NCBI GenBank assembly: GCA_910574455.1
Contig: CAJSYZ010000004.1
Span: 4,784,599 to 4,848,598 of the forward strand
DNA length: 64,000 bases
Source: Trichaptum fuscoviolaceum
Lineage: Eukaryota > Basidiomycota > Agaricomycetes > Hymenochaetales > Trichaptaceae
Direction of reading: 5' to 3'
Shown here: positions 25,250 to 37,547 of the stretch, piece after piece
Position numbering within the stretch: position 1 is the stretch's first letter
Layout of the letters: every line of letters starts with the position of its first letter
Program-made: the position numbers and the translations under genes
The notes under the pieces: generated by a model
The model's input: only the letters and a program-made list of their open reading frames with translations
The model's database searches: none
What the model was told of the DNA's origin: nothing

Positions 25250-26750
25250 TCTTCACTTGAAGCTCAGATACTTTGCTCTTTTTTTCTACGATGTCAGTGG
25301 CTTCTTCATTTTGCTATCCTGGCAGTACGTTCAGACCTCAGCACTTGCAATCGTATCAGATTCCTGGCAATAGGTAGGTTTCTCATTTCTTTACACCGGA
25401 CATCTTACGCCATTTCTACTGGTTCGCAAACAACAGGAAACCTTCTACCGCACACATCATACATAGTAAGCTTGTCACCATCCGCTTCTACTGATGAAAT
25501 CTCATAACCTCCCAGTTCTTGGTAGTGCACTCAAATAGAATTTGGCTTAGTACTAACTGTACTCGTCCTTTTTGCACTTTAAGTTGTAAGCAACTTCCAC
25601 TATATGCACAAACATATGTTGAAATAACTTATAAATTAGGCGTGATATGGGTTATGTCGCACTGGGCTATTGGGATTGTGATTCTCGTACTCATGGACGG
25701 TACGTAAACCTTACACTCGTTCTGAGTATCAGTCGTAACACCTATTTTCTTCCCCGTTACCTTTTGTTGGTACTTTATGACTGACTGTGAGGCTTGATAC
25801 GTTAACGTGACTGACATTCATTCCCGTGTAGCGCTGTTGCTACTTCGTCTGTATGCATGATATGGGCGGGCCCGCAAAATTCGACTGGTTCTTATCGGTG
25901 GTTTCGTGTTAGCACACGGTGCTATGTTGACAATAGCAGGGCTTACTATAATCCGACAGAGAGGTACGCGAGGAAGCCATTGCGGCGTACGCCATTTTTA
26001 ACTCAGCTCTCGGTGTTAGTACTTGTTTACTCTTTCCCTGTCTCTCCCACACAACAATCTTGCATGATTGTAGACTATCCCAAAGCTCAACCGGCATTCT
26101 GGATTCATGTTATGGCGCACGAGGGGTTCCTGTTCTTCCTTGTTGCGTACAAAGCTTATGAGCACATTCGACTTGAACGCTACACCTGGATGGGCGTGGC
26201 AAAGCTCCTCTTCCGAGATTCTGCCCTGCTTTTTGTGTTGTAAGTGATTGAATAGTCAACATTCACTTTTTCTTCAACATTAAGTGAGAATTACAGACTC
26301 TTCTCGCTGTCTATGGCATGCGGATATTTCTGGCTTATCGGAAAGTAAGCGCGGCACTTCGGTTATCAAATTTGAATGCCAACGCGACGGTCTTATTTGC
26401 CTATGCGATGAGCAGCCTTATATGTCAGAGGATGGTCTCAAACCTGAAAGGAGAGCATGAAACTTCACAGTGCACCTCTATAAGCGAGTGGAACGCTGTA
26501 GTGGTGGAAGTTCTACTAGTAGCACAAATCCTCGTGTTATACCCGGGGCTTCCAAGTTGCTGTAAGACAGGATCAAGCAAAGCAAAGATGAAGCAATGTA
26601 TGTACATTAAACTCATCTTACTGTCTTATATGTGGTTCACTGTGCTCAATGTCATTGATCGCAAACCGTGTTCTACAGCTTCTCTTTGTCTCCATCCCAA
26701 ACATACGTTAAGGCCCTACCGTTCACCTCGTACTTGACGTGGAATGATGA
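25250..26750 (+). pseudogene. DUF6533-type multi-pass membrane protein, broken by an in-frame TGA
   Basis: Exon pieces match the gene at 46.9-49.2 kb: RYFALFFYD (about 25270), a helix ending IGIVILVLMD (to 25699), LLLLRLYA then YGRARKIRLVLIGGFV (25832-25918), AFWIHVMAHEGFLFFLVAYK (about 26090-26160) and RMVSNLKGE near 26440. Between LRLYA and YGRARK the frame reads TGA (25858-25860), where the paralogue has TGG (Trp, MYAWYGRS), so a single G-to-A change ends the protein. The N-terminal DUF6533 motif is also not recognisable. The family comprises Agaricomycete integral membrane proteins of unknown role. An exon skip or an unseen splice could still rescue it, but I judge it a recent pseudogene. 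Confidence 0.65.
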
Positions 26751-28492
26751 GTGCTTCTTGTCGATATAATATGTCCTTTCCTCGTTACCTGTTAGTATGC
26801 ATGCCAAGAACTCAACCGCTGGAATGGAAAGGTAAGCTTTATTTTCTATTTAATTGAGATTCTGCGAAATCTACACTTTCTCGTATGGTGCATTGTTTGC
26901 TGCGCTCGCGAGTGCCCACCGTAGACTCTTAATCTCCATCATATGACTTTGATGACGCAGTTCAATATTCTCCATCAAGGTACTTCTGATGCTCTTATCG
27001 GGCGCAGTTGATCGGCTTGACTGTAAATACCTCTACTTCGCTCGAAGCATGTTGTTCACAAACAACATGAATGACATGCCGATGGTCGCGAACGCTTCAA
27101 TTAACTATTCGCAGGGCAGGCTTCCCTTCTTTTTGATGTCAAAGGCCCGAAACCTGATTCTATTCTCCCGAAGTCAAGTACGTTCTTATACATCTGGCGC
27201 CCAGGAATGCTTCTGATTGTCTTTCTTTGCGACACTTCCAGATCTGATCTATGAGAAAATAAAAATGTGATTGTTGTCTCGTGTCGGTAGCATTGAAAAC
27301 CGCCGATCAGCCGCCGACGAGAGTAAACGAAGGCCATCCATCATTTGTATCTTACCACACCGCAGAGTCACGAAACCGAATCCATACACGCTTAAAACTC
27401 TGACTTCTCCGTAGTCTTGTTTACTCGTGTTCATCGAGTGGACAAGCCCAATCTGGTAAGTTGAGATTTGAGTTAAAGCATTCCTCTTTATCGCGTTGAT
27501 TTGTAGTGCAGATCATGCACCGACAATACGCTCAGTGCACCCCCGGGCCTTCGAGTCATTGTAGTGAAGGTCGATCGTCTTAACCGACATGCTATCTACT
27601 ATCTTACTGACTTTGTTTTGAAAGCGGCGGACACCCTCGGCACTCATACATTGAGGCAATTGGCTCATCTCACGTCTGATGCAGGCTCCATACTACATAA
27701 TTGTTCGGAACAACCGATAACTTGAATAGTAACTGCTTACTACTCAATTTCATCACACATAGCACACCACTCATATCAATTCTCAGATTCCTTGCACGCC
27801 CAACAAGGACCCTGGATCACCTTCGTGAATTCTGCGGCGCTCCCTTGTATTCAAGAAGCATCACTGGCATCGAAACAATTAAAATCCAATTTAGATTCGG
27901 TTCCGAGGTATATTTTCCCCATTTACCCCGGGACAGCTCACATGGTTCTTACGAACTTCTACTTGTTGGGGCCCCATTGCGCCACCGATATCGTTACAAT
28001 ACGGGTCGTCATATCGAAGAGCTTACTACTACGATTATCTGATTTGAATGCAAGCGATAGTATGATATGATTCACCCGGCCTTCATTACGGGATCAGGCG
28101 AGAATTTCATCAGTTGATCGGGTTCGTCCTTAACATTTGTACATGGGCGAGCCGGTGATCGCTGAAGGAATGTAGCTGTATGTTTACTTCCTTCTTTTCT
28201 TGACGCCTCTTATCTCTGATTCTTTCATGACCCAAGTAAGATTCACAAGGAAAAATGATGTTCGAAAGTATCAGCATATATACATGTGGTGCGGACAATT
28301 CACTGAAGCATCAAGGAAGATCGACTACTGGTTCATCAGGAGGCTGTGGACCCATTCCAAAGATACTGAACTCCGAGCGCGAGGCCATGTCATCTTGGTC
28401 AATGCACTTCTTATACGAATTGTGTCTATTACATCGATAAAAGCCGACGTTCCAAGAGAGCTTTTACCCGTGCCCCAGGGCTCTAGCGAAAC
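26751..28492. other. Gene-poor stretch without supported features
   Basis: Short open frames on both strands have no recognisable domain, no consistent codon pattern and no convincing exon chain. It may hold decayed gene fragments. I cannot name any of them. Confidence 0.4.
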
Positions 28493-29773
28493 ATGAGCAA
28501 CACTACGTGCCAGTACTCCCTCATCAATCCCAATACTTCGCTTGCCTTTTTGCCATCGGAAGAGGCAGCACAGCTCGAAGGCTACCGTTACATAACAATA
28601 GTCACCTTAGGTGTACGTTGCTTTTGATTCTACTCCAATTTACTGACAACGAGAGAGAATGACTAGGCATTCACTTGGAATGTTTTAATACACACGGACG
28701 TGCACTACAGACTGCTCGTTCAATGTCGCATCAGCCTCTCCACGGTCGCATATTTCATATCTATGTAAGCTCCAGAGTTCCTCTCTTTAGTACTAAGCCG
28801 TCCTCAATATACGGCGCAGTGTTTCGACTGCAGTCTTCAGCGTCGGTTGCGCTGTTTTCTATGGTGAGCAGTCTTTCCTTAATGGTGGTTGAAATATTTG
28901 ACCTTGACGTCGGGTCTTTAGTCGGTTCCATTCAAGACTGCCAAGGGATACTCCAGATAATGGGTATAGGCTATGCCTTGGCCATTCCGGCCACCTCCCT
29001 CCTTTTTCTCCTCCGAATTGCTGCAGTATTCAGTGGAAACCGCATTGTCATCTCGTTCTTTACATTTGCCTGGCTGGGGGTGCTCGCTTGCGCCATCAGT
29101 CTTCCGTTTTCCCTCATAGGATCACATATCGGACCAACTCGCAATTGCATCATTTCGAACGTCAAGGCCTTCTCCTCAGCGGGAATGATAGCTTCCACGA
29201 TCTTCGACTCCTTTGTGTTTTTCGCCATCTCCTGGCGCTTAGTGCGCACTCCAGACATCCAGAATAACTCTGGCCTTCAGGAAAAGGCACGGACGTTCTG
29301 CTCGGGTGGGACATTTCCCAGTTCGAGTTTATCAATGTCCTTGCTGAGGAGCGGGCAGGTGTATTACCTGTGAGTTATCAAATTGACGCACAGATAACCT
29401 GACCTTATTCTGTTGAAGGGTTACTATATGTTCAAACATAGCGAGTACCGTGATGCTCTTATCGCCATCTGTTACGCCGCTCATCCATGCGATACTTCTT
29501 GTACCCAACGCGGCATTGACAAATGCCATGGCATGCAAGGTTTTCCGTGACGTCAGATTCGGAAACACCAAGGAAGCCATAAGGCCAAAATGGAATATAC
29601 CCAGCTTCACACCAGCCTCATCTGCGCCTTCCACAGCACCAGCAGTAAGGGTAGAGAAAGAGGTTTTCCAGCTTGGCAACTATCCGGCAAGCGTGGAAGT
29701 AGAATTACAACCAGGCATGTTGGGGTCCGAAAGTTCCAATTACGCGACGAGTGCGCAGGATCTTCCGGTTTGA
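28493..29773 (+). CDS. Multi-pass membrane protein of an Agaricomycete orphan family
   Basis: The ATG at 28493-28495 starts an exon ending in a TLG codon run. A GTACGT donor joins in frame to an exon reading AFTWNVLIHTDVHYRLLVQC, and later exons encode about seven hydrophobic helices (for example SLLFLLRIAAVFSGNRIV and IGSHIGPTRNC). The C-terminal part (29399-29773) ends with a conserved-looking cytoplasmic turn ALTNAMACKVFRDVRFG and a tail rich in Ser/Ala/Pro. This layout recurs in mushroom genomes as an expanded family without assigned function. One splice near 28767 could not be solved: the natural GTAAGC donor gives a phase that the next exon does not fit without a very short intron. A small frame defect is therefore possible. 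Confidence 0.6.
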
Positions 29774-30678
29774 TCTTCCTGAATACCCTACATAACTATT
29801 ATCCTGGTTATGGTTGGCACGGGCTAAAGTATGTAAACGAAAGCAAACTAGCCGTTGCAATGGATTTCATCTCGCAAGATAAAGAAGGGGAATACATGAT
29901 TCGTTTCGCCACCTTCTTCAAGGCCTGAATCAATGTCAGTTAATGAGAGTGAAGATTAATGTTTTTAATTTGAACAACTTGAAAGCATAGGATTGAAGTC
30001 GATGAATGTGATGTCATGCAAGTAGTGCCGGAAAAGTCTAATTGTCTATTTACACGTGTAGTGACGTAGAACTCACTGGCATTTGGATTGAGTCCTGCGT
30101 AATACAGCAAGTCGTGCATGCAATTAATCGTTTACATTAGAATCCTACTGACACATGTATAGAAAATCCCCGCAAGAAAGTTAGGTTGTATGCGAGCAAG
30201 AGATCTCGAGTGAAGCCAAATGAAGTGCAACCGTTTGTGTAGAAAAATGAAGCAATAAAAATAAAATTGGCCCAATAAGTGATGACAAGATAAGACGAAC
30301 GTGATACGGAACGTGTAAGATAGAATGCCCGAGACGCGTGTTGATGAACATCAATGAGTATCTGTGAGGTGGCAGATCAGCATGGGTAGTGAGGTAACAT
30401 GTCATGGTGTAAGGTAGTGTATCGAGAAGTATCGCAGGCAATCGTGCGTGGGTAGGGGCTTATGTCGTTGGGATGGAAGGATCGCGGAATGGCGCAAGGA
30501 CGCCCGCAGGCAACTATGATAGTCTAGGCTGTTTTTCCATGAGTCATGCAAGATGTGTTTCACTGCATGCATAGTTTAGCTTTAGTGGCTGCCAGGAAGC
30601 ATGTCGATGAAACAAAGCAGAAAACGTACCTGAAAGCAATATACATAAAATGAATTCCAATTCGTGTCGCATGATTGT
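29774..30678. other. Intergenic region
   Basis: It lies between two convergent genes. It is AT-rich, with no supported coding or RNA feature. Confidence 0.45.
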
Positions 30679-31794
30679 CTATGAATTCTCCGGCGGACCA
30701 CTAATAACAACTCGCTCGAGTACCTCCTGCTCTGCGATGGACTTAAAACGCACGGACTTCCGAGGAGTCTCAAGCGAGACGTCGCTGCTGTAATTGCTCA
30801 AGGTCAGCGCAGATTGCGGCTGGGACTTGATTCCGAGGAATCGCTCGAATTTCCCTAATCTTGATCGACTCCTGTTCGTAATCGCCGACGATATGCGACT
30901 AAATGTGGATGAGGGGGTAGGTGGGCCAGAGCCGGTTGATGCAGTGAGAGAGATAGAGGCAGAGGCAGAAGGGGACGCAGATCGGCTCGGATGCGGACTG
31001 GCGGCTGCAGATCCGAGAGTGGACGGCTTCTTCAGTGACGAACGCAGAGGTTGAGCAGAATGACTGGATGTTGAGGATGCTGCGCGAGGCGAGCGAAGGG
31101 TACGAGAGTTGGGCGGCTCACTACTCAGTCGGCGTGAATGAGAGGGCCCGAGATGGGGTGTTCGTGACGTATGAAGGCCCATCGCTATCTGTGAGATGGA
31201 CGGAGGCTGCAATGACACATCGGGAGCACGTGTGCGTCCTCTGCGTTGTACAGAGCTGCTTGAAAAGGACGCCAAATGCTCTTCAGGCGTCGAGAACATC
31301 CCACGTTCCTGCGGGAGCGTCAGTGCGTGTCGTGTACGGAACATTTCACAAGGTAATGCGTTGGGGGAGAGTTGGGTGGTGAAGCGAGTACATACAGAGA
31401 AACCTACACTGCGCCCCTGTTTCTTAAAGCTATTGGCACGCTTCATGGCTGCAAATATCCTCGTCGCGCGTGTCCCGAGACCTGACGTCGCTGCTGCTGA
31501 GTCGTCCTGAAATCGGCAATCCAGCCCCACCGCATCCGAAACGTGTCTATTAGCGCGTGTCGTAACCCCACTCGACGATCCCAGTTGAGACGACGACGAT
31601 GCCGCAGACGTTGTTGGCACCGAGCCCATCGAGCGAGAGTGACGGTGCAGGATGGAAATGCCTGTGAGGGCCGGACGTGCGGGAACCACACGGTCGCGTG
31701 TGTTCGACGTGGAGGGAAGAGGTTGTGCTGCGCCTTCTCTCGGAGGAAGTGCGGAAGGCTGAGCTTGCTGTAGGTGTCGCCGTGGCGGGTTCAT
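30679..31794 (-). CDS. Ser/Pro/Arg-rich protein of unknown function
   Basis: A continuous frame of 371 codons from an ATG at 31792-31794. The product is low-complexity and basic, with many SxxR/RSxS sites that could be kinase targets. The C-terminus (LGKFERFLGIKSQ ... PRKSVRFKSIAEQEVLERVV) is the only part that looks conserved; it contains an RVxF-like KSVRFKS, a pattern used by PP1-binding proteins. An 87-nt stretch inside (about 31316-31402 in plus coordinates) begins GTATGTAC and ends CGCAG, so it may be an intron whose length is a multiple of three. Splicing it would join GFS directly to ERGMFSTPEE. No family is recognised. Confidence 0.55.
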   Translation of the reverse strand: MNPPRRHLQQAQPSALPPREGAAQPLPSTSNTRDRVVPARPALTGISILHRHSRSMGSVPTTSAASSSSQLGSSSGVTTRANRHVSDAVGLDCRFQDDSAAATSGLGTRATRIFAAMKRANSFKKQGRSVGFSVCTRFTTQLSPNALPCEMFRTRHALTLPQERGMFSTPEEHLASFSSSSVQRRGRTRAPDVSLQPPSISQIAMGLHTSRTPHLGPSHSRRLSSEPPNSRTLRSPRAASSTSSHSAQPLRSSLKKPSTLGSAAASPHPSRSASPSASASISLTASTGSGPPTPSSTFSRISSAITNRSRSRLGKFERFLGIKSQPQSALTLSNYSSDVSLETPRKSVRFKSIAEQEVLERVVISGPPENS

Positions 31795-32189
31795 AGATAA
31801 GCTATAATACTCGCCGTCGCTGTCTGAGTTGATGTACAGACGTCGTGGAGAACGTCAAGGACGACGACGGCAGATGTTGGAAGAGAGAGTAAGAGATGTG
31901 TCGTACGCCAACAAACCAAGTCCAATAATTTTCACGCGACTGCTAAAGTCCCCATTCAGTCTCGGGATTCGCCGGAGACGGCCATCTGAGTCAGCCTGAT
32001 AACGTCTCCTTCCGGCTCGGCAATATTCTGAACTCTGCTTGATCATCGCGGATTATTCACCGACTTCATTACAAGGTAAGTGTGACAGTGCATGAAATGT
32101 TTCATTTTAACTTTAATTCTCAGAAATACAAAAGGAGGATGGTGGTGGGTATCAATAATGCAGCGTAAACAAAATAGAGAATGGGGACA
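31795..32189. other. Intergenic region upstream of the Ser-rich gene
   Basis: It should contain the promoter of the minus-strand Ser-rich gene and the 3' end of array member A. No further feature is recognised. Confidence 0.4.
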
Positions 32190-33730
32190 TCAACTATGTC
32201 TCGGCACAACATGTCCTACCCCATCATCTTCAACATACTGAGGCGGAGGCTCATCGCCCCAACCTAATTGCTGGAAATATTCTCGTTGGGTCTGAAGTCT
32301 CTCAACCTCCGCTTGAAGAGCTGCTATGTGATTTCGTAGTTCAGCTTCACTGTCGGCCGTCGTTCCAGCAACAGACCCAGATAGTGAATCCCTTTGACGA
32401 TCGCGAACACTGCGAGAACGTAGGATTGCGACCCGTTGTTGCATCTCCTCGACCTGGCGAGCGATCTCTGTCTGACGCTCCCTGGCTTTCCGCATTTCAC
32501 CACTAGTAGCAGAGACGGCACCGCCCTCGGCTGCAATTGATGCAGCGCTAACATCACTCCTCCCCACATCTGATCCATCTGGATTCTGCACAGCAAGTGA
32601 GGTGGAGTTGGTGGCTGCCATGGACGGGTGTGTAGAGCCACTGATAGTGCCAGCCCTCTCCGCAGATGGCATGAGGTATTGCGATTCAGCCATGTTTGGC
32701 TGAACGAGCTCGGAGTTATTGCTCTGGCTCATCGTATAAGGCATTGGTGCTGCCGCGTTGTTCATCGAATATTCGCTACCGTCTTCATCCAGATTGACGT
32801 TCGCTCTCTTTCTTCTACCGAAGAGAATCCCACCTCCCCCGCTTCTCCTCCGCCAACACAGGAAAGCCAATGCTGCTATCGCTGCTGCGGCCACGACACC
32901 GACAACTGCACCAACGATCGGACCCGTCTTCTTCGAGCCACCTGTCCCTGACGGTTGACCAGTCGGCGTTGTACTTGCTGAAGAAGTTTGAGACGTGGCT
33001 ATCTTCGTAGTCGATGTTGCCGATTTCGAGGAAGTACTTGAAATAACCTGATCCGTTCTGCCAAGTTGAACTAGTCAGGGATAACGTATGGCACGAAACA
33101 GTAAACAAAACGCACGAATAAATCAAATAATCAAATAAGATCAGAGAATCGCTCGCGTCCCCGGTTGTTTGGATAATTAGCTGGTGTTGGCCTTTCGAAA
33201 GATTCGTGCCAGCATATCCCAGGACATTATATTCAAAGTCCGTGGTTGCCTTCGGCACATGCACGAACGTGCCGACTTGACCACCATCCAGCGCGAACGT
33301 CAAGTTCGTAAGGGTTGTCGCGTCCTTAACTGTGTTCGCACAGATAAAATATGTGTACACCGCAGTGCCTAGCAGATGGTATCAGGATCGCATTTTCAGT
33401 ATGATTAACGCGTTACGCACCTATGAAATTGACCTCTATCGCTCTCTGAAATGGATCTTTAGCTCCGTGCGTCGCGTCATGCCATGTCCCGCCGTGCGCT
33501 TTCGAAGCGTCGGGTTTCACAAAACACCCAGAGCACGTAGATCCCTGCACCCAATTTCCGTTCGTGCCTGATGGTGTGTACGTCGGTTTGTCCCCCGTCA
33601 ACGCATCGCCCGTCTCATCGTCGACCGTCACGTTCGTCAAGGCGCAAGCTAATTCAATCTGTATAGACAAAAGAAACAACGAGCGAAGGAAGCCGATCGT
33701 CCGTTGGCGCTTGCGCGCGAAGAAGCGCAT
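32190..33730 (-). CDS. Array member A: single-pass receptor-like membrane protein with PPxY tail
   Basis: Three exons (33421-33730, 33116-33368, 32190-33057) give 476 aa. A signal peptide (IGFLRSLFLLSIQIELACA) leads into an ectodomain of about 150 residues with the CSGC pair, TWHDATH, and a segment around DGGQVGTFVHVP that ends LILFDYLIYS. A Ser/Thr linker is followed by one TM helix (VVGVVAAAAIAALAFLCW) and a basic stop-transfer. The cytoplasmic tail has a coiled-coil (RHIA-type heptads, ALQAEVERLQTQ) and ends FQQLGWGDEPPPQY, a PPxY motif that fits WW domains such as those of Rsp5/NEDD4 ligases. Introns are phase 1 and phase 2 at the same codons as in B, C and D. Function is unknown; a surface sensor or adhesion role is inference from layout. 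Confidence 0.85.
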
Positions 33731-34063
33731 AGCGGAGGCAGTGATGGAAGAAGGAAAGGAAGGGACTTTGTCGCGGTCGGCATCAAGCCCGCCAAGCCTA
33801 AAGCCTGCAGTTTTCGGTTGTTGCCCAACATTGCCGATCCGGCATTATCCGTGCAACCGTACTACTCGGGGCCGTCAGGTCTGGAATTGTCTGTTCAACT
33901 GTTGTTTGTATCTGTCAAGCCGATGATTCTATTTCTAGCAAATAGACTCTGCTCAGGAAATGAGAATAAAGCTGCTTCATTGTCAGGTATAAAAAAAAAA
34001 AGAAAACAGAGCGTCAATAACACAGCAAAACAATAGCAAAATTAAAGCACAGCATTATATATA
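33731..34063. promoter_or_regulatory. Intergenic promoter region of array member A
   Basis: It separates the start of A from the stop of B. It includes an A-run near 33990-34003. No core promoter motif can be assigned. Confidence 0.4.
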
Positions 34064-35601
34064 TCATGACCGAGGCATAGCATTATCCAGTCCGTCATCT
34101 GAAGCATATCGAGGCGGAGGCTCATTAACCCAACCTAGTTGCTGGAAGTGTTTTTGTTGTGTTTGAAGTCGCTCAACCTCCGCTTGAAGTGTAGCTATTT
34201 GATTTCGAAACTCGACTTCATTATCGGAGGATGTACCAGCAACGAACCCAAATGGTGAATACCCTTGACGATTATGAGTACTTTGAGAGCGAAGGATTGC
34301 GACTCGCTCTTGGATCTCCTGTACCTGCCGACCGATATCCGACTGGCGCTCCCTAGCCTTCCGTATGTCACCCTTGGCAGCAGCGACGACACCGCTCCCC
34401 TCCGCAACTGATGCAGTACTAACATCACTTCTCCCCGCATCTGATCCATCTGGATTCTGCACAGCAAGTAAGGAAGAGTTCGCGATTGTCTTCGATGGAC
34501 GTGTAAATCCACCGATAGGGCCAGTACGCTCCGCAGACGGCATGAGGTATTGCGACTCAGCCATGTTAGGTTGAACAAACTCGGAACTATTACTCTGACT
34601 CATCATGTAAGGTATCGGGACCGCTGCGTTGTTCACCGAGTATCCGCGGTCGTTCTCGTCCAGACTGACGTTCGCTGTCTTTCGTCCTCCAGAAAGAATC
34701 CCGCCCCCACTTCTTCTTCTCCGCCACCAGAGAAAAGCCAGTGTAGCTATTGCTACCGCAACCACGACACCGACAACTGCGCCAACGATTGCCCCAGTCT
34801 TCTTAGAACTGCCTGTTCCTGTTAATTGAGCACCTGGGAATGCACTAGTTGAAGACGCCTGAGAAGTAGCTGTCCCAGTGGTTGACGTGCCCGAATTCGA
34901 CGAGGTCGTTGTAGTACCCTGATCCGTGCTAACAGTTTCAAGCAGTCAAAAACGGTTCTGCATGGTATTGACCAAAAGAGAGCCGTACGAGTATATCAGA
35001 TAATCAAACAGGACTAAAGAGTTATTAACGTCTCCGGTTGTTTGGATGAGTAGCTGGTGTCGATCATTAGAAAGGTTCGTGCCGGCATATCCCAGAACGT
35101 TGTACTCATAATCCGAGGTTGCCTCTGGCACATGCACAAAGGTCCCTACTTGACCACCATCCAGTGCGAACGTCAAGTTTGTAAGGGTTGTTGCATCATC
35201 AAGCGTGTTTGCACAGATGAAGTACGTGTATACCGCAGTGCCTGGCAGAGGGCGTAAGTATATAAGATCTCGCTTTCATATGGAACATACTACGAACCTG
35301 TGAAGCTGATTTCTATCGTTTTCTGAAGTGGATCTCCAGCCACATGTATCGCGTCGTGCCATGTCCTATCGAACGCTTTAGAAGCGTCAGGTTTCACCAA
35401 ACACACAGAGCACGTAGATCCCTGTGCCCAATTTCCGTTCGGTCCTGATACCAATGGTGTGTACGTTGGTTTATCCCCCGTCAATGCATCTCCTGTCTCG
35501 CCGTCGACCGTTACGTTTGTCAAGGCGCTAGCTAGCTTTGCAAATAAGAGGAGCAAGAATTGGACAGATGTAGTCCGGTGCTTGTTTGAGCCAGCACGCA
35601 T
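34064..35601 (-). CDS. Array member B: single-pass receptor-like membrane protein with PPxY tail
   Basis: Exons 35298-35601, 34989-35241 and 34064-34928 give 473 aa from the ATG at 35599-35601. The order of parts matches A: signal peptide, ectodomain with CSVC and TWHDAIH (Thr to Ile compared with A and C), FDYLIYS, Ser/Thr linker, TM helix (VVGVVVAVAIATLAFLWW), coiled-coil tail and C-terminal FQQLGWVNEPPPRY. Exon 2 is exactly 253 bp, as in A and C. A and B are the closest pair (long identical stretches such as VQNPDGSDxGRSDVS), so they probably arose by a recent tandem duplication. Confidence 0.85.
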
Positions 35602-37250
35602 AGTGATGGTGGTGGGTGGGTTCAAAGAAGATCATCGCACCCACTACGGTTGCCAGTGATCTTCTTCAAGCTCGCTAAACCTTCGTTATTCTTACGGTTG
35701 AGAAACACGGCTTCAGTCTGCCGGTGAGAGCTCAACTTCCGCCGACAGTCTTTGCGCCCAAGTGAGAATTCCTGCCTCTAATGAGGCTCTCAGATCCGTT
35801 AAAGTTGCTGCCAGCGCTCCGAGAACATCCGAACATGCCAGTGTTGTTTTCCGAATGGCCAGACACCCCGGTCCATTACAATTTTTCCCCTTTGTCTATA
35901 GTTCTTGCCGGTTTTCATTTAGCATAGGTGTCTGGCATTGAGCGCGCTCAGGTCATGGTATCCTACTACGTGAGCAACGGAAACACGAAGGTACCAAGGT
36001 GTGCCATACCGGGGAGTTTTGACGACGCGTGCTCACCGCTCCGGCGTATTGCTGTCTATCAACATTGACTTGAGTCTCGAAAACGACGTTGTAGTCGTGG
36101 TCGATGAAGAGGCCGTGAGCTTCCGGAATCCGCATGTGTCACGACTCGCAATCGTGGGACTCGTTCAAGTTGTATCGGCGCAAGAGGCGCGTGTGTGTAG
36201 TACATTGACAACATCCCAACATCCCTTTTCATTGAGCATGTGGTGATTATGATACATTGTCAGAATGCAAGGGTCAGTATCAGGGTGAAGGAAAGGCTAG
36301 TGAAGGATATCTTTCAAATGTAAGTCTATGTCATATCGATTTTCCTTCAGCTAAACACGAATAATGATTGGTTTCGGTAGGTAGTCGTTGGGTTTCTCGA
36401 CATACTCTGATTAGCTACGCTCGAGCGAGGGCTGGCGGAGACTGACGGTTAACAAAGTAAGTGCTCCCCGTTAAGTTTAGACCATTTGGGTCTTGACTCT
36501 TGACTCTTGACTCTTGCCAGTCGCAAAAAACTCCCGGTTATAGGACCCGTAATTCTACGCATGTTTCCCCGCTGCAGACACTGCTTTCCCATGAGGCTCG
36601 GTACTCTGCATGTCCACGAAACCGGGCATGCAGACGTAGTTTAGGACTACGAGGTGGTCGGCGATCGAATATGCTGCCCCGCCTATTGCGAGGAACCGAT
36701 GGCTGACTTCCGTCACACGTTCCGTGGTGCAGAAGGTTGCATTGTTGCAGCCATGACGGCGTACAGGCATGACGTGCACGGTGGCTCCGCGACGGGAAAG
36801 CACGAACACACCGATGTCGAGGGTGGTCTCGGTGGATCGACTACCGAGCGTTTTCTTCGAAGGGTCACCTCAGACCTGCAAGTCGGATTCTGCTGCGCTA
36901 CTACAATCATTGTAGGTTACCGGAATGTGGGAAGTCAGGAGGAGGTGGGGCCTTGACTGGTGTGCCACTCCTTCATACTCTCTAATTCTGCGACGAACAA
37001 TCAAATGCTTTGGGCTTGTTGATTGGTTCCGGATGATCGGTGGAACAAGGTTTGTTGCCAATGTCCGCCACCTCATCTAGCCACCCAAGTCTAGCCGGTG
37101 AAGGGAAACAAACTGGAATAATTTAAAATAATTGACGAGTGTGTGTCCTCACTCCTGAAATGCAAGGGTTTGGACGAGGATTGACCTCCAACGACCGTCA
37201 AACTGGTGCCGCGTGTGTGTGGACTTTGATACCCTTTGAATTACACAAAC
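35602..37250. other. Long intergenic stretch with a short tandem repeat
   Basis: No gene is supported over about 1.6 kb. At about 36491-36516 the 7-bp unit TCTTGAC is repeated three times plus a partial copy. Several short open frames on both strands lack domains; one on minus near 36000-36135 (IPEAHGLFIDHDYNVVF) could be a stray exon, but I cannot place it in a gene. Confidence 0.45.
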
Positions 37251-37347
37251 TCCGGTTTTCGGTACAGTTACCCATGCCAGTGCTGGCTACAACCTTTGAA
37301 TGAGGTGGACTCTTGCACTGGCATGGGTAACTGTACTGAAAACTGGA
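37251..37347. repeat. Long inverted repeat (32-bp arms, 33-bp loop)
   Basis: The left arm 37251-37282 and the right arm 37316-37347 are reverse complements at 30 of 32 positions (core GTACAGTTACCCATGCCAGTG). The 33-bp loop starts CTGGCTAC. Transcription would give a stable hairpin. It lies downstream of array member C, about 200 bp from its stop. It could be a foldback element, a terminator-like structure or a small-RNA precursor. Confidence 0.75.
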
Positions 37348-37547
37348 ATCTCACTTGGTGAGTTGCTACGGTCTCGGAAGAGTTTGCCCTCAAGTTACTG
37401 ATTTGGAGAAGGTTGCATTGCTACTGTACAATCTAAATGTACAGACACAAGGATAGGACCTAACCCTTCAAATCCTAAATCAAGCCAGGTTTCTTGTTGC
37501 GGGCGCATCTAATCTAAAGTGGAAACAGTAGTAAAAGTGATGCAACA

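Noticed and set aside
26751..28492. Gene models from frames of 60-110 codons
   Set aside because: No domain, no consistent splice sites, and frames on both strands look equally likely, so they are probably chance.
35950..36960. Possible genes from overlapping frames near 36-37 kb
   Set aside because: No start-splice-stop chain or known motif could be found; one exon-like stretch is mentioned in the intergenic entry only.
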